This document shows positions 13,496 to 16,611 of a stretch of DNA of 16,611 nt, piece after piece (position 1 is the stretch's first letter; each line of letters starts with the position of its first letter). This stretch comes from DATEUP01 sp035283065 (GTDB lineage: Archaea; Thermoplasmatota; DTKX01; DATEUP01). The stretch is from NCBI GenBank assembly GCA_035283065.1, contig DATEUP010000044.1, positions 1 through 16,611 on the forward strand, in the 5' to 3' direction. The notes beneath the pieces were generated by a model that searched no databases, had not been told where the DNA came from, and was given only the letters and a program-made list of their open reading frames with translations. A program made the translations under genes and the position numbers.

Positions 13496-14959
13496 ATGCA
13501 AAGCGCGCAGGTCACCCGGAACGACGTCGTCGTGGTCGACGAAAACCGGCTGCGCATCCCGAAGGAGCGCATCCCCGGCATGCGGGTCGACGGCCTCGTG
13601 TTCATGAAGAGCGACCAGCTCGAGAACCTCGTGAAGGACCGGGTGCTCAACCAGGTCGCCAACGTCGCGCACCTCCCGGGAATCCTCGGCGCGTCGATCG
13701 CCATGCCCGACATCCACTACGGGTACGGGTTTCCCATCGGGGGTGTCGCGGCCACCGACATCGAGGAGGGCGTCGTCTCGCCGGGCGGCGTGGGCTACGA
13801 CATCAACTGCGGCGTGCGCCTGCTTGCCACGGGCCTCGGCTTCGACGACGTGAAGGACAAGGTCCGCCCGCTTGTCGACCGGCTCTTCGAGCTCGTCCCG
13901 GCAGGCGTGGGGAAGCGCGGGGCGGGCGTGACGAAGGACGAGTTGCGCGAGGTCGCGGAGAAGGGCGCACCGTGGCTCCTGTCCCGGGGCCTCGTCACGG
14001 AGGCCGACCTTGCGCGGATGGAAGGGCGCGGGAGGCTCGAAGGCGCTGACCCGTCCGCCGTGTCGGACTTCGCATTCCAGCGCGGCGCGGGCCAGGTGGG
14101 GACCCTCGGGGCCGGGAACCACTTCCTGGAGTTCCAGGTGGCCGAGGAAGTCTTCGAGCCCGAGACGGCCCGCACCTTCGGGCTCACCGTCGAGCGCGAG
14201 CTCTGCGTGATGATCCACACGGGTTCGCGCGGGTTTGGCCACCAGATCTGCGACGACTACCTCGCTCTCATGGAGGCCTGCGTCGCCAAGTACGGCATCG
14301 AACTCCCCGACCGCCAGCTCGCGTGCGCGCCCACGCCCTCCGAGGAGGCGCAGCGCTACCTCAAGGCGATGGCCTGCGGCGCGAACTTCGCCTGGACGAA
14401 CCGCTCCGTGATCACTGCGCGCGTGCGCGACGCCTTCTCGAGCGTGTTCGGGAGCGAGGAGGCAGGCCGGGCTGTGCGCCTGATTTGGGACGTCTCGCAC
14501 AACATCGCCAAGGAGGAGACCCACCGGTTCGACGGGGAGCAAAGGCGCGTAATGGTCCACCGGAAGGGGGCGACGCGTGCGTTCGGGCCCCACTCGGCCG
14601 ACCTGCCAGACGACCTCGCCGCCGTCGGCCAGCCGGTGCTCATCCCCGGGGACATGGGCCGCGCGTCCTACCTGCTCGTGGGCACGGACCGCGCGATGGA
14701 GGAGACCTTCGGTTCGACGTGCCACGGGGCGGGCCGCATCCGGTCGCGGACCTCGGCGGCCCGCGAGTTCGACCCGCGGGAGGTCGTGAGGGAGCTTGGC
14801 GAGCGCGGGATCTACGTGAGGGGCCAGTCCCAGCGCGTGATTGCGGAGGAGGCGCCCCTTGCCTACAAGGACGTCTCGATGGTCGTCGATGTCATGGCGA
14901 GTGTAGGCGTCTCGCGGAAGGTCGTGAGGCTGCGCCCGGTGGGCGTCATGAAAGGGTGA
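13496..14959 (+). CDS. rtcB: RNA-splicing ligase RtcB
   Basis: GTP- and Mn2+-dependent ligase joining RNA 2',3'-cyclic phosphate or 3'-phosphate to 5'-OH ends; in archaea it joins tRNA halves after intron removal and repairs RNA. The 487-residue length is standard and no intein is present, although archaeal rtcB genes often carry one. Motifs: MPDIHYGYGFPIGGVAA, GGVGYDINCGVRLL (C105, Mn ligand), GAGNHFLEFQ, HTGSRGFGHQ, HNIAKEE, RKGATRAFGP and STCHGAGR with H410 as the guanylylated histidine. ATG 13496 gives the usual N-terminus; the longer frame to the left only reads through the archease gene out of frame. The archease gene directly upstream is its functional partner. Confidence 0.98.
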   Translation: MQSAQVTRNDVVVVDENRLRIPKERIPGMRVDGLVFMKSDQLENLVKDRVLNQVANVAHLPGILGASIAMPDIHYGYGFPIGGVAATDIEEGVVSPGGVGYDINCGVRLLATGLGFDDVKDKVRPLVDRLFELVPAGVGKRGAGVTKDELREVAEKGAPWLLSRGLVTEADLARMEGRGRLEGADPSAVSDFAFQRGAGQVGTLGAGNHFLEFQVAEEVFEPETARTFGLTVERELCVMIHTGSRGFGHQICDDYLALMEACVAKYGIELPDRQLACAPTPSEEAQRYLKAMACGANFAWTNRSVITARVRDAFSSVFGSEEAGRAVRLIWDVSHNIAKEETHRFDGEQRRVMVHRKGATRAFGPHSADLPDDLAAVGQPVLIPGDMGRASYLLVGTDRAMEETFGSTCHGAGRIRSRTSAAREFDPREVVRELGERGIYVRGQSQRVIAEEAPLAYKDVSMVVDVMASVGVSRKVVRLRPVGVMKG

Positions 14960-14982
14960 GGGCGGCGCAGGCCCCCGCGCAA

Positions 14983-14992
14983 ACCTTTAAAC
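14983..14992 (+). promoter_or_regulatory. TATA box for DUF211 gene
   Basis: ACCTTTAAAC lies about 30-38 bases before TTG 15021, placing transcription near 15015 with almost no leader. The gene thus has its own promoter despite lying only 61 bases after rtcB. Confidence 0.6.
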
Positions 14993-15020
14993 CCGCCCTC
15001 CTTAGTCGTTTTCCCTGCCT

Positions 15021-15341
15021 TTGAAGCCGGCGGTGGAGACCTTGACGGAGATTAAGCGGCTCGTCCTGGACGTCCTCAAGCCCCACCACCCGTCGATCGT
15101 CGAGGTGTCGAAGCGCCTCTCCGTCGTCGAGGGCGTCTCGGGCGTGAACTGCTCGGTCTACGAAGTCGACCAGGAGACCGAGAGCATCAAGGTGACCCTC
15201 GAAGGCCCGTCGATCAACTACGACCAGGTGCTCGAGACGATCGAGTCCGTCGGCGCTGCGGTGCACTCCGTGGACGTCGTGTCGACGGGCTCGAAGCTCG
15301 TCGAAGAGTCGCTGACTCCTCAGGACCGGCTCATCCGCTAG
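15021..15341 (+). CDS. DUF211 family protein
   Basis: A roughly 106-residue protein of DUF211 (COG1888), small ferredoxin-like-fold proteins found mainly in archaea, of unknown function and reported in structures as oligomers binding metal ions. The core is unmistakable: IKRLVLDVLKPHHPSIVEVSKRLSVVEGVSGVN, then EVDQETESIKVTLEG and the helix INYDQVLETIESVGAAVHSVDVV, which ends in the typical strand before VSTG. The first residue is uncertain: TTG 15021 fits the TATA spacing, while GTG 15033 or TTG 15042 would also leave the core intact. Its last 4 bases overlap the end of srp19 on the other strand. Confidence 0.9.
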   Translation: MKPAVETLTEIKRLVLDVLKPHHPSIVEVSKRLSVVEGVSGVNCSVYEVDQETESIKVTLEGPSINYDQVLETIESVGAAVHSVDVVSTGSKLVEESLTPQDRLIR

Positions 15342-15718
15342 CGGCGCCTGCGGGCGCGCTTCTTGTGGGAGAATTTGCCCTTGTGGGGCTTGTGGGCCTT
15401 CGTGGAGGGCGCTTGGCCGGCTGCGGCGTGCGCGGCCGGGAGCTTGGCGGCGACCTTCGCGATCGCCTCGCCTTTGGAGCCCACGGACGAGGCGGGCAGC
15501 AGGATGCGCCCCGAGCGCTCGAACCAGGACGAGGGGTGGTGGTGTTCGTCTTCGAGGACGGGCGAAAGCCCCGCGGCCTTGGCCGCTTCGAAGACGGCCT
15601 TGGCTGTCGGGGCGGCGACGGCCTGCGCCGCCTTCACACGGCGGCCCTGCGCGCGCGTCCTGCGGGAGTCGAAGTAGATCGGGTAGAGCACCAGGAACCC
15701 TTCGGACCGGCCCACCAT
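15338..15718 (-). CDS. srp19: Signal recognition particle 19 kDa protein
   Basis: SRP19 binds the tips of helices 6 and 8 of 7S RNA and prepares it for SRP54 during protein targeting. The 126-residue protein shows the family N-terminus FLVLYPIYFDSRRTRAQGRRV (residues 8-28; last part is the RNA-binding GRRV), the helix AKAVFEAAKAAGLSPVLEDEHHHPSSWFERSGRILL, and a basic C-terminal tail (KAHKPHKGKFSHKKRARRRR) longer than needed for the core and probably RNA-contacting. Start ATG 15718 has a purine-rich GAGGGGAGG about 9 bases upstream. It lies 45 bases after rps8e on the same strand, so both are likely one transcript. Confidence 0.95.
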   Translation of the reverse strand: MVGRSEGFLVLYPIYFDSRRTRAQGRRVKAAQAVAAPTAKAVFEAAKAAGLSPVLEDEHHHPSSWFERSGRILLPASSVGSKGEAIAKVAAKLPAAHAAAGQAPSTKAHKPHKGKFSHKKRARRRR

Positions 15719-15763
15719 GGCGCGTGCCTCCCCTCGCCCTCTACGGGCACGCCCGGGGCCTCC

Positions 15764-16147
15764 CTACTCGACGAGCACGGCGTTCACGACGCCGTCCTGT
15801 CCGGGGCGCGATGTGACGCGGGCACGGCCGGCCGACGTGTCGATGATTGCGCCCTTCGTGACGAAGTTGCGCTGTACGTAGTTCGGGTTCGCGGGGTTCT
15901 CGACCACCGTTGTGACCTCCGCCGCCTTCGCCTTGCCCGTCTTGGGGTCGACGATGTTGACCTTGAGGGCCCTAAGGACGCGCGTCTTGGAGGCCCCGCC
16001 GCGGGTGCGCAGCGTCTCGCCCTCGTGCTCCTTGGCGACGATCGTCGGCGTGACTTCGCGGGCGATTTCGAACTTCCGCTTGCCGCGCGCGTACCGCCTC
16101 CGGCCGCCCGTGGACTTCCTTTGCGATTTGCCTTGCCAGAGGGCCAT
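15764..16147 (-). CDS. rps8e: Ribosomal protein S8e
   Basis: Small-subunit ribosomal protein found in archaea and eukaryotes, absent from bacteria, which fixes the domain of this genome. The 127-residue length is right for archaeal S8e. Motifs: WQGKSQRKSTGGRRRYARGKRK at the N-terminus (4-25, basic rRNA-binding; first 18 residues are WQGKSQRKSTGGRRRYAR), the central TRGGASKTRVLRALKVNI, then VENPANPNYVQRNFVTKGAII and GRARVTSRPGQDGVVNAVLVE. Start ATG 16147, with a TATA box about 40 bases upstream. First gene of an rps8e-srp19 operon, a known archaeal pairing of translation and protein-targeting genes. Confidence 0.98.
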   Translation of the reverse strand: MALWQGKSQRKSTGGRRRYARGKRKFEIAREVTPTIVAKEHEGETLRTRGGASKTRVLRALKVNIVDPKTGKAKAAEVTTVVENPANPNYVQRNFVTKGAIIDTSAGRARVTSRPGQDGVVNAVLVE

Positions 16148-16185
16148 GGAGGACCGTCCTTACTTTGCGCCGATCCGGGCGCGCC

Positions 16186-16194
16186 TATAAAAGC
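16186..16194 (-). promoter_or_regulatory. TATA box for rps8e-srp19
   Basis: The plus strand reads TATAAAAGC, so the minus strand has GCTTTTATA, the best TATA box in the window, about 40-47 bases before ATG 16147. It predicts transcription near 16162 with a leader of about 15 nt. Confidence 0.65.
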
Positions 16195-16209
16195 GTTTAC
16201 GATGCCGCC

Positions 16210-16376
16210 AGCGCGGGTATTACAGAAACCATGCCATTGGAGCGCGCGCCGCGCCGTTGCCCGTCCCCATTCCCGGCGCTCTGGCGTCGGCTTTCCGGGG
16301 CCCGTCTTTGGGCCTCGGCCTCTGTCAACCATCGAGCCCGCCCGCCGCCATGCCGTGGCAAGCGCGGGTATAACGG
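16210..16376 (+). repeat. Direct repeat of a TATA-like box, two copies
   Basis: AGCGCGGGTATTACAG (16210-16225) and AGCGCGGGTATAACGG (16361-16376) match at 14 of 16 positions, 151 bases apart. Each joins a GC-rich BRE-like part to TATTAC or TATAAC, so they look like tandem promoters facing right. The second would start RNA near 16400. Confidence 0.4.
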
Positions 16377-16563
16377 CCCTTACATCGGCGCCGCACGTCT
16401 GGCTCGGTTGCCGAACGCCCGGGATCGCCGTTGTTTGCTCGGTCGCTACATGGCAAGCCCCTCCAAAGCGAGGCGCTGGCCACGCCGGGCGATGTCGGCG
16501 CGGCGGTAGGGTGGGGCGATCCTGGGCGAAAGCCCGCCACGGCGCAAGCGGCGAGGTGTAGGC

Positions 16564-16611
16564 ATGGAGCAACATGAGTCGGTCGAATTGGAAGAGGGGG
16601 TGCAACCTCTG
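16564..16611 (+). CDS. Possible start of a further gene, cut by window end
   Basis: ATG 16564 opens a frame of 16 codons to the window edge, reading MEQHESVELEEGVQPL. GAGGTG at 16553-16558 could be its ribosome-binding site, 5 bases before the ATG. The TATA-like copy at 16361 would give a leader of about 165 nt, unusually long for this genome. A third or more of its third positions are A or T, unlike the neighbours, so it may instead be part of a structured RNA. No family can be assigned from 16 residues. Confidence 0.3.
   Translation, partial: MEQHESVELEEGVQPL

Larger units (their letters stand above)
16148..16563. other. Intergenic region with promoters and possible RNA structure
   Basis: About 415 bases with no recognised gene. 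Besides the rps8e promoter it holds two copies of a TATA-like direct repeat on the plus strand (16210-16225 and 16361-16376) and, from about 16400, sequence with hairpin potential, including GGGC-GAAA-GCCC at 16524-16535 enclosed by GTGG (16511-16514) and CCAC (16537-16540). I could not match it to tRNA, SRP RNA or RNase P RNA by eye. Open frames here have no protein-like character. Confidence 0.45.

Noticed and set aside
13259..14725. Minus-strand frame opposite rtcB
   Set aside because: Antisense shadow of rtcB, no motifs.
13496..14959. Intein in rtcB
   Set aside because: Archaeal rtcB often has inteins, but this protein is 487 residues with motifs in normal spacing.
16200..16611. tRNA, 5S, SRP RNA or RNase P RNA
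   Set aside because: No tRNA T-arm (GGTTCRA) and no conserved SRP or RNase P core motif was found on either strand. Short likenesses such as GAGCAAAC on the minus strand were too weak. Left as an unassigned candidate.
1..16611. CRISPR array or transposon
   Set aside because: No regularly spaced repeats, no terminal inverted repeats with target duplication and no transposase or integrase were seen.

Overview
This is a GC-rich archaeal window. The domain is clear from the information-processing genes: ribosomal protein S8e, SRP19, RtcB with archease, a DUF211 protein and MptA-type GTP cyclohydrolase. Promoters look like archaeal TATA boxes placed roughly 25-45 nt before the start codons, and several genes appear leaderless or short-leadered with GTG or TTG starts. 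The high GC, the winged-helix regulator and the stand-alone CheY-like proteins suggest a GC-rich euryarchaeote, possibly in the Thermoplasmatota; that placement is tentative. No rRNA, tRNA, CRISPR array or insertion sequence was recognised.

Left part (1-5015). A truncated unrecognised gene leads into rpiA (ribose-5-phosphate isomerase A). Next is a small winged-helix regulator on the minus strand. The AT-rich divergent region between it and a single-domain response regulator holds a near-perfect 16-bp palindrome that looks like an operator. A second, CheY-like receiver converges on the first, and behind it lies a large Kef-type cation/proton antiporter with an unusual C-terminal half.

Middle (5190-7389). 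A YyaL/SSP411-type protein (DUF255 plus six-hairpin-like fold) is followed by two tandem TusA-like genes with tight spacing. The thioredoxin-like domain has lost its CxxC and the first TusA has lost both prolines of CPxP, so this is the most interesting cluster in the window and may be a sulfur-handling module.

Accessory stretch (about 7390-9240). Codon use is looser and coding density lower. It holds a possible 58-aa membrane peptide, a VapBC-like toxin-antitoxin pair with its own leaderless promoter, and a remnant of a calcium-binding (thrombospondin type 3-like) repeat protein.

Right part (9285-16611). A 2-oxoacid:ferredoxin oxidoreductase operon (gamma-alpha fusion plus beta) is followed by mptA overlapping the archease gene, then rtcB, a DUF211 gene, and the minus-strand operon rps8e-srp19. 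MptA begins pterin (and probably archaeosine) synthesis, while archease and RtcB ligate RNA, so this block mixes cofactor synthesis with tRNA maturation. The last 460 bases are a promoter-rich intergenic region with possible RNA structure and the possible start of another gene.
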